A DNA stretch of 64,000 bases from an uncultured Bacteroidales bacterium (GCA_905234755.1 CAJOIT010000003.1:605331-669330), one strand, 5' to 3'; counted from the first letter of the stretch, positions 8,609-16,794 are shown. The notes: a model not told the origin generated them from the letters alone. Numbers and translations are program-made.

Positions 8609-8632
8609 GCCTGTAGAGATACAGGCTTTTTT
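8609..8632 (+). terminator. terminator after the portal operon
   Basis: A hairpin GCCTGT / ACAGGC with a 6-nt loop is followed by TTTTTT. It ends transcription of the portal operon before the oppositely oriented gene at 8643. Confidence 0.85.
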
Positions 8633-8642
8633 GTCGTTAATT

Positions 8643-9044
8643 TTACTGCCGATGAGAAAATAACAGTTGTAACTGGACTATCTTGGGCATTCCTTCTTGC
8701 ACTTTCGACATAGCAACAAATTTCTGTGGCATTTGCGGATATATGAGATTGTCGCGTATGCTGTATATGTCTTTTCTGTATTGGGTTGCAGTTCTGCGGT
8801 CAGAACATACGATGTATGTGCCGAATGGGAAAGTGTCGTGTCCGCCCATTACCGATGTGCAGTGCAGTGTGCCGTTACCATCTATGCTGTATTCTCCTAT
8901 GATTGGAAGTATGTCGGCCGTCAGGTAGTAGTGAAACGGCTCTGACCATTCCCATTGGTTCCAGTTCCAGAAGAGTACATAATTTCTCGGTGCGGTTGCG
9001 CACCATTGCTTGAACTCTCGGTATAATTTACTTAAAGATGACAT
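8643..9044 (-). CDS. unknown protein downstream of MuF toxin (candidate immunity)
   Basis: A 133-residue protein (MSSLSKLYREFKQWC...) of unknown family, with an aromatic-rich N-terminal half (NYVLFWNWNQWEWSEPFHYY) and a C-terminal helical part. It is the only same-strand gene downstream of the MuF-nuclease gene at 9187, the place where an immunity gene is expected, which is the sole reason for that suggestion. A bidirectional terminator (9150-9188) lies between them. The upstream in-frame ATG at 9068 is less likely because it adds an AT-rich KYFSKK peptide. Confidence 0.5.
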   Translation of the reverse strand: MSSLSKLYREFKQWCATAPRNYVLFWNWNQWEWSEPFHYYLTADILPIIGEYSIDGNGTLHCTSVMGGHDTFPFGTYIVCSDRRTATQYRKDIYSIRDNLIYPQMPQKFVAMSKVQEGMPKIVQLQLLFSHRQ

Positions 9045-9060
9045 TTTTTTTGAAAAATAC

Positions 9061-9093
9061 TTGTACAATTAAAATAATTTATAGTAGTTTTGC
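9061..9093 (+). promoter_or_regulatory. promoter of a small RNA
   Basis: TTG (9061-9063), 21 nt, then TAGTTTTGC (9085-9093) fit the Bacteroidota promoter pattern on the plus strand. No open frame follows before the terminator at 9150-9188, so it would make a short non-coding RNA. Confidence 0.55.
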
Positions 9094-9096
9094 AAC

Positions 9097-9188
9097 GGAG
9101 ATTTCAAATCCACCCGAGCTGAATAGCGGTTTCAGTCCGAAAGCTCAAAAAAGAGAACCTTTCTTGCTAAGGTTCTCTTTTCTTTTTT
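9097..9188 (+). ncRNA. candidate small RNA of about 90 nt
   Basis: Between a good plus-strand promoter and a strong terminator lies a compact sequence with no start codon. It can fold into a stem GAGCT / AGCTC (9116-9145) enclosing CGG / CCG, then the terminator stem AGAGAACC / GGTTCTCT followed by a T-rich tract. It lies opposite the junction of the MuF gene and its downstream neighbour. Function unknown; the terminator part alone could be just the bidirectional stop for the MuF gene. Confidence 0.45.
9150..9188. terminator. bidirectional terminator
   Basis: Stem AAGAGAACCTT / AAGGTTCTCTT with a 7-nt loop, with T-rich tracts on both strands. It can stop the small RNA on the plus strand and the MuF gene on the minus strand. 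Confidence 0.8.
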
Positions 9189-10872
9189 ATAGAAATCCCT
9201 TTAGTTTCTTCTTGTAAAATCCACTTCTTATCTCTTTTTCCGAAAGTTCGATAATTTTACCATATTCATTATGTAGTAAGATGTTTCCATATTTAATATT
9301 ATTGCGTTTAAGGTATTCGATTGTTTCTCTGAATTGACCAGAATCCATATTCACTAGTTTTAGAACTATTGTATTTGCTTGTGTGAAACCTTTTTCAAGG
9401 TCTTTTGAAAGAGTATTGTCGTTGGTCGTTATGGCATACTTAAAATCAACAAGACGGTAAGTTTTTCCTATTTGTATTAGAGCATCGGCGCTTGTACCGT
9501 TTTTAAGTTCTGGGAGGAAAGTTACATTTATTCCAATCTTGTTCATATCATAAGCCATATTTTTTGTGTCTTCCCAAGTCGGCTTGTTTGTCCCCTTGTT
9601 ATTAGGAAATAATTTTGTTGAATATCCATTGGTTTCATTTAAAATCGTAGCTCTTTCGTCGTTTATTATGCTGTCAAATATTGCATTCTTCTGCTTTCGA
9701 TTTTTTGCTGAATTTACTGCTTCCATTATAGCAGTTGAGAAAGGTTCGAACGAAACAAATGCGTTCTTTTCATGTGGTTTTGTTGCTTTGTTAAGTTTTT
9801 CGTCAATATCCTTGGTAATTTCCGCAGACCTTTTCGCTTCCTGCATATACTTCTTGTTATCCCTCACGAAGTACGGCTGTGTGCCTCTTGCGCCAGCCTG
9901 TTCTATCTTGTCGGCATTCTCGGCAGCCCACCGCTTGTAGTTTTCCGGCACATCTTTGATTAGGTTATTGTCAACTGATTCGCCGTTGTTCCACCTGATG
10001 AAATCTTCCTCGCTCATCAGAAGCGGAACAGCGTGGCAACGGCAGTTCGGATGCCAGCCGGTCCACTTGAAGTCCTTCGGGTAGTCGCCTTGTAGTTCAT
10101 CGCAGATGTCGGAGTATTCTCCGTGTTTCTTTCTCCTGTCGCTGTGGTTGTTGCTCAGTTCAATCCTATAGCCACGCACAAAGTCCATTTCGTTCCACCG
10201 CGTCTGTTCTGCCGTGCGGTATGCCATATTTATTTCGCTACGCGCCAGTCTTGCCGACCTGTACTCGCAGTCGTGGATGTCGGTTGCCTGGCCGAACTGC
10301 GACTTGTAGTCCTTCTGCAGCTTGTCAAAGTCGATAAGGTACTTGCTTATCTGCTTCGATAGTGTTACGGCTGATGTGCCCTTGCTTATTGCGGTTGATA
10401 TAGCAGCTTCGAGTGCGCGGACATATTCATCTGACTGCTTCCATACCTTGTCGGACAAGTCAAGTCCCTTGTCCGTTCTGTTTGCGAATGCTTTCATCGC
10501 ATCGCTGTTGGTCTGGTATATTATCTTCTGCTTCTCTCCGTTAACTTGTCCCTTGTATTTCTTCAATATCTCGTTGGCGAGCAGATCCTGCGCATCGTTG
10601 CTGTTCTTCCATTCCTTTGATATGCCGGAATAGATTAGAGCCTGCATATTGTCAGCGAAGTTCCTCTGCAGTTTCTCTATCGAGTATTTTGTCTTTGGAT
10701 AGTCGGAGAACTTGAAGTCTCCCTCGCTGTCGGAGTTGTAGCCAGTAGTCATTGCTATTCTGCTTGCTTCCTCGTTGTACGACTGGTAAATCTGATTTAC
10801 CATTGCAACATACTGCATAAGTCGTCTGTTTAGTTCCTTATATTTCTGTTTCTGCTTCTTACTGTAGTCCAT
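9187..10872 (-). CDS. MuF-type minor head protein fused to a CdiA-like nuclease domain
   Basis: A 561-residue protein. The middle (about 110-290) is the phage head-morphogenesis (SPP1 gp7 / MuF) domain, with the conserved RSARLARSEINMAYRTAEQ helix and the Cys/His-rich end WHPNCRCHAVP. A long C-terminal part (about 345-561) resembles the tRNase domain of CdiA toxins: TSADALIQIG...LVDFK gives an A-D...D-F-K nuclease core, followed by GFTQANTIVLKL. Proteins of this plan are known as MuF polymorphic toxins. The gene is inverted relative to the portal and has its own family B promoter; the start at 10872 leaves a 14-nt leader. A partner immunity protein is expected. Confidence 0.8.
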   Translation of the reverse strand: MDYSKKQKQKYKELNRRLMQYVAMVNQIYQSYNEEASRIAMTTGYNSDSEGDFKFSDYPKTKYSIEKLQRNFADNMQALIYSGISKEWKNSNDAQDLLANEILKKYKGQVNGEKQKIIYQTNSDAMKAFANRTDKGLDLSDKVWKQSDEYVRALEAAISTAISKGTSAVTLSKQISKYLIDFDKLQKDYKSQFGQATDIHDCEYRSARLARSEINMAYRTAEQTRWNEMDFVRGYRIELSNNHSDRRKKHGEYSDICDELQGDYPKDFKWTGWHPNCRCHAVPLLMSEEDFIRWNNGESVDNNLIKDVPENYKRWAAENADKIEQAGARGTQPYFVRDNKKYMQEAKRSAEITKDIDEKLNKATKPHEKNAFVSFEPFSTAIMEAVNSAKNRKQKNAIFDSIINDERATILNETNGYSTKLFPNNKGTNKPTWEDTKNMAYDMNKIGINVTFLPELKNGTSADALIQIGKTYRLVDFKYAITTNDNTLSKDLEKGFTQANTIVLKLVNMDSGQFRETIEYLKRNNIKYGNILLHNEYGKIIELSEKEIRSGFYKKKLKGFL

Positions 10873-10891
10873 TGACATCATTTTTATGGCA

Positions 10892-10926
10892 CAAACATAG
10901 CGCAAAGGTGTTTGAGATTAAAGCAC
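10892..10926 (-). promoter_or_regulatory. family B phage promoter, copy 2 (minus strand)
   Basis: On the minus strand, GTGCTTT (10926-10920) and TATGTTTG (10899-10892) stand 27 nt apart with AAACACC in the spacer. It drives the MuF gene, and lies next to the divergent family A promoter. Confidence 0.75.
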
Positions 10927-10947
10927 TTATAAAATTTATTAAAAATA

Positions 10948-10981
10948 TTTTTGCTAAATCAAATATTTATATTACTTTTAC
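10948..10981 (+). promoter_or_regulatory. family A phage promoter, copy 2
   Basis: TTTTTG (10948-10953), 19 nt, TACTTTTAC (10973-10981), with the same palindrome and core as the copies at 3977 and 25563; one base differs (GCTAAATC for GCAAAATC). It drives the long accessory operon from 10997. Confidence 0.8.
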
Positions 10982-10996
10982 AAAAAATTTAAAGAC

Positions 10997-11425
10997 ATGG
11001 ATAAAGAAAATTTTAAACTCAATGTTACTGACTTAATGGTTGGCGATTGGGTATTTTGCTACCACCCATTAAGCAGTGTGAAAGCCCGGCATCAATTCAC
11101 GCCAGAAATACTTGACCTGATGTATAGGATGTCGGTGGGCAGACTTGCGGAAGACAATCCTACCTATAGAATAATAGAACCGATTCCGCTGACAACACAG
11201 ATACTGGAGGATTTGGGGGTTGAGAGGCGCAAGGGTAACAGAACCTATGCGAAATTCTTTCCAGATGGAGAAGTGCTTTCGATTATAGAGAATATTGAGC
11301 ACAGGTATTTGGTGTCTGCGTTCGGCATTGAAAACGATAACAGGGTTTATCGTACAATAGGATATGTGCATGAATTACAGCATATAACTGGAATGTTGGA
11401 TATTCCGTTGGAGGTTAAGCTATGA
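10997..11425 (+). CDS. hypothetical phage protein, paralogue of 15480
   Basis: A 142-residue protein beginning NVTDLMVGDWVFCY and containing PIPLTTQILEDLG in the middle and YVHELQHITGML near the end. The gene at 15480 has the same three landmarks (AEDLMLGDYVQFF, PIPLTPAILAKNG, YVHELQHAL), so the two are paralogues of one family common in Bacteroidota phages. Function unknown. First gene after promoter A2; its stop overlaps the next ATG. Confidence 0.65.
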   Translation: MDKENFKLNVTDLMVGDWVFCYHPLSSVKARHQFTPEILDLMYRMSVGRLAEDNPTYRIIEPIPLTTQILEDLGVERRKGNRTYAKFFPDGEVLSIIENIEHRYLVSAFGIENDNRVYRTIGYVHELQHITGMLDIPLEVKL

Positions 11426-11904
11426 GAGTAATTAGATTTAGGGCGAAAGCCGCTATGACCTGCCATAGGATAGGTCGCGATAAGCCGTTGTATGAAAAGG
11501 GCGATTGGGTGTATGGGTGGTTGTTCAAGTCTGTCCACTCCTACGAGAAGCGTGAGATGGATTCGTATGTAATCCAGACGGAGATTGACGGCGAAGTAAT
11601 GAGTGTCGATGTCGTTGAAGAAACCATAGGTCAGTTCACGGGATTGCACGATATTGATGGAACTCACATATATGAAGGTGACATTATTCAAGGAGAGTAC
11701 AAATATCAGCACCTTGTTAGGTATAACGAACAAGAAGCGCATTTTACAGCAACAGAACTGCGGTATGTTGGCGACAGGATTTTTGACACTAATTCTAGTA
11801 GTGTTTACCAAAAATGGATTGACGAGTTCAAGAAAAAGGTTGTCGGCAATATGTATGACAATAAGGACTTGTTGGAAAGGGCAACGGAATGGCAAAGAGA
11901 GTAG
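11422..11904 (+). CDS. YopX family protein 1
   Basis: A 160-residue member of the YopX family, first of seven in this window. Landmarks are RVIRFRAK at the start, GDWVYGWLF, then ETIGQFTGLHDIDGTHIYEGDII, and a C-terminal VVGNMYDNKDLL. This copy is the most divergent, with an insert near residue 12 and a longer tail. YopX was first seen in Bacillus phage SPbeta; the biochemical role is unknown. It overlaps the preceding gene by 4 nt. Confidence 0.85.
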   Translation: MRVIRFRAKAAMTCHRIGRDKPLYEKGDWVYGWLFKSVHSYEKREMDSYVIQTEIDGEVMSVDVVEETIGQFTGLHDIDGTHIYEGDIIQGEYKYQHLVRYNEQEAHFTATELRYVGDRIFDTNSSSVYQKWIDEFKKKVVGNMYDNKDLLERATEWQRE

Positions 11905-11906
11905 TA

Positions 11907-12041
11907 ATGACGACAGTAAGCAAGGACCATATAATTTTGGAAAGGTCTTGCGGTTGTAGGCTTCATGTGTTCACAGGAGATTCTTTTGAGGAAAAGTGCT
12001 GCGCTTGTAAAATGAATGAGAATGGACAAGGAAAGAAGTAA
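11907..12041 (+). CDS. 44-residue cysteine-rich protein
   Basis: A short frame MTTVSKDHIILERSCGCRL...CCACKM with two Cys pairs, CGC and CCAC, spaced like a small zinc ribbon. It starts 2 nt after the YopX 1 gene and overlaps the next gene's start by 20-26 nt. Too short for certainty; the Cys pattern and tight packing support it. Confidence 0.45.
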   Translation: MTTVSKDHIILERSCGCRLHVFTGDSFEEKCCACKMNENGQGKK

Positions 12042-12597
12042 AATTATAGAGAGGATAAGGAAGGTTAAAGTCCTTGCAGAGCAAGGCGTAGCCGGAGAGC
12101 GAGACGCCGCACAGGTGTTGCTTAATGAACTTATGAAAAAGCATAACATAAGCGATGAAGATTTGTTAGATAAGAAAGTTCACTGTTATGGAGTTTGTAC
12201 AGGTGGTGGCATTTACACAAAATTGTTTGTGCAAATATATCTAAAGACATTCGCAAGCGAAGAAAGAGGTGTCTGGGATGTGAAGCAGTTTCCTAAAAGA
12301 ATTGTAAAGGATCTTGAAATTTTGCGAATGGGAGACCAAAAGCCTGATGTGGTTATACAATGCACAAAGTCAGAGTTTATCGAGGTAAAAACCTTGTTCT
12401 TGATTTATAAACCAGATTTTGATAAGCATATTGAGTCATTCCTTTATGCGTATTATAAGAGAAATAGTCTGCTTGGTGATGCAAAAGGAGATGGAAAAGA
12501 ACTATCACTAGAAGAAAAGCAAATGTTGTTTCGTGCCATAATAATGAGCCAAGGCATTGACAAAAAGGAAGTTCATAAATTGATTGAAAATGAATGA
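12016..12597 (+). CDS. DUF2786-like protein
   Basis: A 193-residue protein. Residues 8-48 (KIIERIRKVKVLAEQGVAGERDAAQVLLNELMKKHNIS, in part) fit the DUF2786 N-terminal module of phage and chromosomal proteins, where a helix with KxxxLA and the ExxxAxxxLxxLMxKHxI pattern is conserved. The rest is charged and mostly helical, with no catalytic site seen. ATG 12016 or 12022 may start it. Confidence 0.6.
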   Translation: MRMDKERSKIIERIRKVKVLAEQGVAGERDAAQVLLNELMKKHNISDEDLLDKKVHCYGVCTGGGIYTKLFVQIYLKTFASEERGVWDVKQFPKRIVKDLEILRMGDQKPDVVIQCTKSEFIEVKTLFLIYKPDFDKHIESFLYAYYKRNSLLGDAKGDGKELSLEEKQMLFRAIIMSQGIDKKEVHKLIENE

Positions 12598-12639
12598 AAG
12601 TTGAATTTAAAAGATAATAGACAGAAAGGAGATACAGAA

Positions 12640-13062
12640 ATGAAAGAGATAATTATTTACGAAGCGAATGACGGAACTCGCTTTGATGATAAGGGAAAGT
12701 GCAAAAACTACGAAGATATTTGCGACAAGGTAGCAGATGTTATGTCAGTTATGAAAGTGCGTGATGATGTCTATGACATTGCCGTTAGACAGGAAAAGGG
12801 AAATGTACACAAGGCGTTTTTCAGATTTATGGAACTATGTGGCGATGTGTTCACTACATATCGAGATTTATTCAATCAGTGTGCTATTGGCAGCAGGCAT
12901 ATTAGTCATGCTGGCAGAATACTGAATGATTTATATAAGGACTGCCCAATATTGGACAGAACTATGTATCGGTTCCTGTGTATTGACTGGAATAGCGGAA
13001 TAGAATACCCCCAACCTTATTATACCTATCATCAAGAAGAATTTGAAGGGAAGATATTATGA
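12640..13062 (+). CDS. hypothetical phage protein
   Basis: A 140-residue protein of unknown function. The ATG at 12640 is chosen because AAAGGAGA lies 9 nt upstream; a TTG at 12601 would be in frame but has no such site. The N-terminus IIYEANDGTRFDDKGKCKNYE resembles the short beta hairpin that opens many phage proteins of this kind. It overlaps the next gene by 4 nt. Confidence 0.6.
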   Translation: MKEIIIYEANDGTRFDDKGKCKNYEDICDKVADVMSVMKVRDDVYDIAVRQEKGNVHKAFFRFMELCGDVFTTYRDLFNQCAIGSRHISHAGRILNDLYKDCPILDRTMYRFLCIDWNSGIEYPQPYYTYHQEEFEGKIL

Positions 13063-13334
13063 AAGTATTTGGCGCAAAAAGAACTGACGGTTATAGCGGT
13101 GGCGTTATACTAGTTGCTGCAAACTCAATAGAGGAAGCAATAGTAACAGCAGCCAAGAATCCAGAAACAGAGTACATGTTCCATTGGGAAGATGAGTATT
13201 TCGATACTCATGTAGGTAACTTTGAGTTTTTCAGTTCTGACTACTACCCAAAGGAAAATTGGCACGAGATAGAGAACCTTGTTTGGAACGGAAACGAGCC
13301 GCAAGTAATAATAGAAGGTGGATATACAGAATAA
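13059..13334 (+). CDS. hypothetical phage protein
   Basis: A 91-residue acidic protein (FGAKRTDGYSGGVILVAANSIEEAI...) that looks like a small alpha/beta fold. No family recognised. It is translationally coupled to the previous gene by a 4-nt overlap. Confidence 0.55.
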   Translation: MKVFGAKRTDGYSGGVILVAANSIEEAIVTAAKNPETEYMFHWEDEYFDTHVGNFEFFSSDYYPKENWHEIENLVWNGNEPQVIIEGGYTE

Positions 13335-13349
13335 TCGGAGGAAATAATT

Positions 13350-13763
13350 ATGAGAACGATTAAATTCAGAGGAAAGCGAAAAGATAACGGAGAATGGGTG
13401 TATGGCTCATTATTGCAATGTGATAGATATACAGACATTTGGTATCAAGATAATGAATGTTTCAGAAATAGAGTTGAAGTTGAACCAGAGACTGTAGGTC
13501 AGTTCGTAGGCATCTGTGACAAAAATGGAAAAGAGATATATGAGGGCGATATTGTACACGGTCCTATTGTATTTTTGAAAGAACAATTATATCATGAGGG
13601 AGCAATTGTTTGGGGAAATTGTGGCTCCACCACATCAGGTTTCAACATAAAAATAAGTCATCTGATAGAGTGCTATGTTAGTATAGATGCAAAAAAACTT
13701 ACAAATATGGAAGTCATTGGCAACATACACGACAATCCAGAACTGTTAAAGAATAACGATTAA
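13350..13763 (+). CDS. YopX family protein 2
   Basis: A 137-residue YopX protein with the canonical ends: MRTIKFRGKRKDNGEWVYG at the start, ETVGQFVGICDKNGKEIYEG in the middle and VIGNIHDNPELL at the end. GGAGGAAATAATT gives it a strong ribosome site. The centre between residues 65 and 115 differs strongly from the other six copies. Confidence 0.9.
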   Translation: MRTIKFRGKRKDNGEWVYGSLLQCDRYTDIWYQDNECFRNRVEVEPETVGQFVGICDKNGKEIYEGDIVHGPIVFLKEQLYHEGAIVWGNCGSTTSGFNIKISHLIECYVSIDAKKLTNMEVIGNIHDNPELLKNND

Positions 13764-13779
13764 AAAAATAAAAGAAATT

Positions 13780-13998
13780 ATGATTTACAAATTAGATATT
13801 CCAGAGTGTTCAAGTTATACCTATGAAGTTGGAACGAAAGGAGTTGTCAAAATTGAGCAAGATATAATTCAAACAGGAGTAAGGGAAGGTTATAATACCT
13901 CAAAACTTATTTATAGAATTATATTTGATGATGAGAGAATAATAGAAATTTCGGCTGACATAAAAGGTGTAATAATTTTTAGAAAAAACATAAAATAA
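13780..13998 (+). CDS. small hypothetical phage protein
   Basis: A 72-residue protein that looks all-beta (YKLDIPECSSYTYEVGTKGVVKI...). AT-rich, 16 nt after YopX 2. No family recognised. Confidence 0.5.
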   Translation: MIYKLDIPECSSYTYEVGTKGVVKIEQDIIQTGVREGYNTSKLIYRIIFDDERIIEISADIKGVIIFRKNIK

Positions 13999-14014
13999 AA
14001 ATAAATGTAAAATT

Positions 14015-14194
14015 ATGAATAAAGAAGATATTAAAATCGGCAAAAAGGTATGGTATTATCCTATTTTTGGTGGAACAGAAAGGAAAGAAGCAACCATAAC
14101 GAGTGAACCCTATGAAATGTGTGGAACAATATGTTGTTTTATAAATATCTGCTCATCGGTGGTGGATATTGAAAATCTTGAAGAACGAATTTAA
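14015..14194 (+). CDS. 59-residue hypothetical protein
   Basis: A short frame MNKEDIKIGKKVWYYPIFGG... filling the gap between two packed genes. The opening IKIGKKVWYYP followed by V-D-I-E-N-L is typical of small SH3-like beta barrels found in phage accessory operons. A CCF..C motif is present. Support comes from packing and composition only. Confidence 0.5.
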   Translation: MNKEDIKIGKKVWYYPIFGGTERKEATITSEPYEMCGTICCFINICSSVVDIENLEERI

Positions 14195-14206
14195 ATAACT
14201 ACTAAA

Positions 14207-14614
14207 ATGAGAACGATTAAATTTAGAGGAAAAGTAAAAACGACTGGAATGCATTTTTTTGCTGGTCTATTCATAGAAGGAGTTTGGGTATATGGTGAGC
14301 CTCATTTATATACCAAAATTCCTCATATCCATATCAGCAATAATGAAAAGCAACCTATTGACATTAACACGCTCGGACAATTTACAGGTTTGACTGACAA
14401 GGATGGTGCTGAAATCTACGAGGGTGATATTGTCGAATTGCGAGAACCAAATGGAATGCCGAATATATGTAAGGTTGAAATGTGCGAGAAAGGCTACTGG
14501 TGTGTTAGTTTCGGCATCCATGAGCGTATAATTCTCGGCTTTATTGACAAAAATCAAATCACGGTTATTGGCAACATTCACGACAAGCCAGAATTATTAA
14601 AGAATAACGATTAA
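14207..14614 (+). CDS. YopX family protein 3
   Basis: A 135-residue YopX protein: MRTIKFRGKVKTTGMHFF at the start, NTLGQFTGLTDKDGAEIYEG in the middle, VIGNIHDKPELL at the end. The segment before residue 45 carries an extra EGVWVYGEPHLYTK hairpin. Lies 12 nt before YopX 4. Confidence 0.9.
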   Translation: MRTIKFRGKVKTTGMHFFAGLFIEGVWVYGEPHLYTKIPHIHISNNEKQPIDINTLGQFTGLTDKDGAEIYEGDIVELREPNGMPNICKVEMCEKGYWCVSFGIHERIILGFIDKNQITVIGNIHDKPELLKNND

Positions 14615-14625
14615 AAAGTAAAATT

Positions 14626-15078
14626 ATGAGAACAATTAAATTCAGAGGAAAGAGAACCGACAAAGACGAATGGATTTACGGTTATCTAGCAGATGGCAAT
14701 TGTATTTGCGATTGGGATAATAAAGAAAGAAGAAGTTTTGAAGTAAAAGCTAAAACTATTGGTCAATACACCGGTCTTGTCGATAAGAACGGCAACGAGA
14801 TTTACGAAGGTGATATAATGGGCTTGCCGAAGTGTGATGCTGTCGGCATAGAATATAAGAATAGATATGTTAGAGTAGTCGAGTGGATAAATGACGGGTT
14901 CTTCCTCGTGGAACATTGCGAAATGGGAGGCGAATTGCGAAAATATGGCGACCGTCTTGCGCTTGAAATATCGTTGAAATCAAGATATGCTGGAATCGCA
15001 CGATGTTTCAAAGAAAGAGGGTTAGATTATACTGTTATCGGCAACATTCACGACAATCCAGAACTTATGAAAATTTGA
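14626..15078 (+). CDS. YopX family protein 4
   Basis: A 150-residue YopX protein: MRTIKFRGKRTDKDEWIYG, then TIGQYTGLVDKNGNEIYEG, then VIGNIHDNPELM. Its central insert (about 75-130) is longer than in copies 2 and 3 and has a charged helix KYGDRLALEISLKSRY. Direct tandem neighbour of YopX 3. Confidence 0.9.
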   Translation: MRTIKFRGKRTDKDEWIYGYLADGNCICDWDNKERRSFEVKAKTIGQYTGLVDKNGNEIYEGDIMGLPKCDAVGIEYKNRYVRVVEWINDGFFLVEHCEMGGELRKYGDRLALEISLKSRYAGIARCFKERGLDYTVIGNIHDNPELMKI

Positions 15079-15090
15079 AAGGGAATAAAA

Positions 15091-15477
15091 ATGAAAGCAT
15101 TTGATTTAGAACAAGCAAAGAAAGGAAGATGTGTTTGCACAAGGGATGGTCACGAAGTGCAAATCCTTGATTATGACTATAAATGTCATTATTTTTCGAA
15201 TAACGTAACGCGACAGACTATCGTTGGAAAAGTGAAACTGGACGATGGAGAAGAAGAATTGAAAGTATGGTCACTCGATGGTTTCATTCACGAAGATAAG
15301 AGACCTCACGAGTTTGACCTATTCCTGTCCAGAGAAAGGTGCAATGGATGGGTAAATATATACAAAACGGGAAATGTTACTTATAGCGGAAATACAATTT
15401 ACTTGACAAAAGAAGAAGCAGAAAACGGAAAAGAAAGTGAATGTGTTGACACAATTAAAATTGAATGGAAGGATTAG
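15091..15477 (+). CDS. hypothetical phage protein
   Basis: A 128-residue protein starting MKAFDLEQAKKGRCVCTRDGHEVQILDYD, a pattern seen in many small Bacteroidota phage proteins (often built of two similar beta-rich halves). Here the second half, from about residue 70, is weaker. Function unknown. Followed within 3 nt by the gene at 15480. Confidence 0.6.
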   Translation: MKAFDLEQAKKGRCVCTRDGHEVQILDYDYKCHYFSNNVTRQTIVGKVKLDDGEEELKVWSLDGFIHEDKRPHEFDLFLSRERCNGWVNIYKTGNVTYSGNTIYLTKEEAENGKESECVDTIKIEWKD

Positions 15478-15479
15478 AA

Positions 15480-15902
15480 ATGAGAGCAGAAGATTTAATG
15501 TTAGGTGATTATGTGCAGTTTTTTAACGAGAATTTAGAAAAAACTCAATATGAGAAAGTTACCTCAATAAAAATTGATGATGGTACGCGGTATATACAAA
15601 CAGCAGAAAGTGATGTTTATTATCGCGAAGAAATTTATAAGCCTATTCCGCTAACCCCTGCGATTTTGGCAAAGAACGGAATGGAAACTAAGGATGGAGA
15701 TGAGTTTGTTTTGTTCGATAATAGTAAAATCGACACTACTGACGAATATTTTATTATTCGTTATTTCGTTAATACACAAAGGGTGTGGCTGTGTAAAGGA
15801 ACTGGAGTTTGCGAAAATGAAATCCGTAAAAACTGCCAATATGTTCACGAACTGCAACACGCTTTAAAACTTTGTGAAATTGATAAACAGATTGTATTAT
15901 GA
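15480..15902 (+). CDS. hypothetical phage protein, paralogue of 10997
   Basis: A 140-residue protein with AEDLMLGDYVQFF at the start, PIPLTPAILAKNG in the middle and QYVHELQHAL at the end, the same three landmarks as 10997-11425. GGAAGGATTAGAA precedes the ATG at 15480, so this start is preferred over 15465. Its stop overlaps the next ATG. Confidence 0.65.
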   Translation: MRAEDLMLGDYVQFFNENLEKTQYEKVTSIKIDDGTRYIQTAESDVYYREEIYKPIPLTPAILAKNGMETKDGDEFVLFDNSKIDTTDEYFIIRYFVNTQRVWLCKGTGVCENEIRKNCQYVHELQHALKLCEIDKQIVL

Positions 15903-16558
15903 ACATTATAATGTTTAACGACAGGTGCAACCTTACAGAATTGACCCTGCAAGGTTATAAGAACAAGACCAGACGGGCGGAAAAGAAGCTGCAAAAGTTC
16001 ATAAGTGATTATGAGAAAAACAGAAGGCCATTTGAGATTCGCAGAATCAAGGTTATTGCTTGTGGCAATGGAGGATATGGATTGCTTCAAGTTGATACCC
16101 CAGACGATTGTTTTTTTATGCCTACACAATACAAGGTTGGTGAAGTAGTCGCCATAGCGCAATGTTACAAAGATGCTGGCATAGACCCTAATACTATTAT
16201 TAAAATGAAAGAAGAGGGACAGAATATGTTTACTCCAGTTCGTGCTATTGATTCTGCTGGCTGGACCAATAAAATGTTTGTCCGTGCTGACCTTATGCCG
16301 CACCATATCAAGATAACTGGAATTGATTTAGAGCGATTGCAGGACATTTCGGATGAAGATTGCTTGGCAGAGGGAGTTTTGAAATACAGATGTATGATCG
16401 GGTTTGCAGGAGAGTATGTAATAAAGGTTAACAACAAGCCTTTGCTTTTTCATACTCCACGAAAAGCCTTTGCAGCTCTTATCGACAAGGTTTCGGGCAA
16501 GGGTACTTGGGAAAGCAATCCGTGGGTGGTAGTATATGATTATAAAGTAGTTGATTAA
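15899..16558 (+). CDS. ASCH-like domain protein
   Basis: A 219-residue protein with features of the ASCH fold, a PUA-like domain thought to bind RNA: an N-terminal KNKTRR, the central YKVGEVVAIAQCY, then MPHHIKITGIDLERLQDISDEDCLAEGV and the C-terminal AALIDKVSGKGTWESNPWVVVYDYKVV. This order and the N-P-W-V-V-V-Y ending are characteristic. A role in binding nucleic acid is expected from the family, but no target can be named. Confidence 0.7.
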   Translation: MNIIMFNDRCNLTELTLQGYKNKTRRAEKKLQKFISDYEKNRRPFEIRRIKVIACGNGGYGLLQVDTPDDCFFMPTQYKVGEVVAIAQCYKDAGIDPNTIIKMKEEGQNMFTPVRAIDSAGWTNKMFVRADLMPHHIKITGIDLERLQDISDEDCLAEGVLKYRCMIGFAGEYVIKVNNKPLLFHTPRKAFAALIDKVSGKGTWESNPWVVVYDYKVVD

Positions 16559-16570
16559 AAACATAGAGTA

Positions 16571-16780
16571 ATGAAAAGAGAAGATTTAATTAGTTCAGAC
16601 TTGTATTACATTGAAAATTTTGTGCAACGGGTCGAATGTCGGCTTGGTTTTGGCTATTGCCATAGCATTCATGCTGTTTGGAATCAAGGTGAATTTACGC
16701 GCAAGCAATTGAAAGATGCTTATTATGCAGATAAATCAGAAGTTAGAGGTCTTGCACAAGATTTATTGGCTCTTACTTAA
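16571..16780 (+). CDS. small hypothetical phage protein
   Basis: A 69-residue protein (MKREDLISSDLYYIENFVQRVECRLGFGYCHSI...) of unknown function, probably helical. Lies between the ASCH gene and YopX 5. Confidence 0.5.
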   Translation: MKREDLISSDLYYIENFVQRVECRLGFGYCHSIHAVWNQGEFTRKQLKDAYYADKSEVRGLAQDLLALT

Positions 16781-16794
16781 ACTAGCAATGTGTT

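Noticed and set aside
11347..11895. 182-residue minus-strand frame opposite YopX 1
   Set aside because: Antisense shadow; no promoter or ribosome site and no family pattern.
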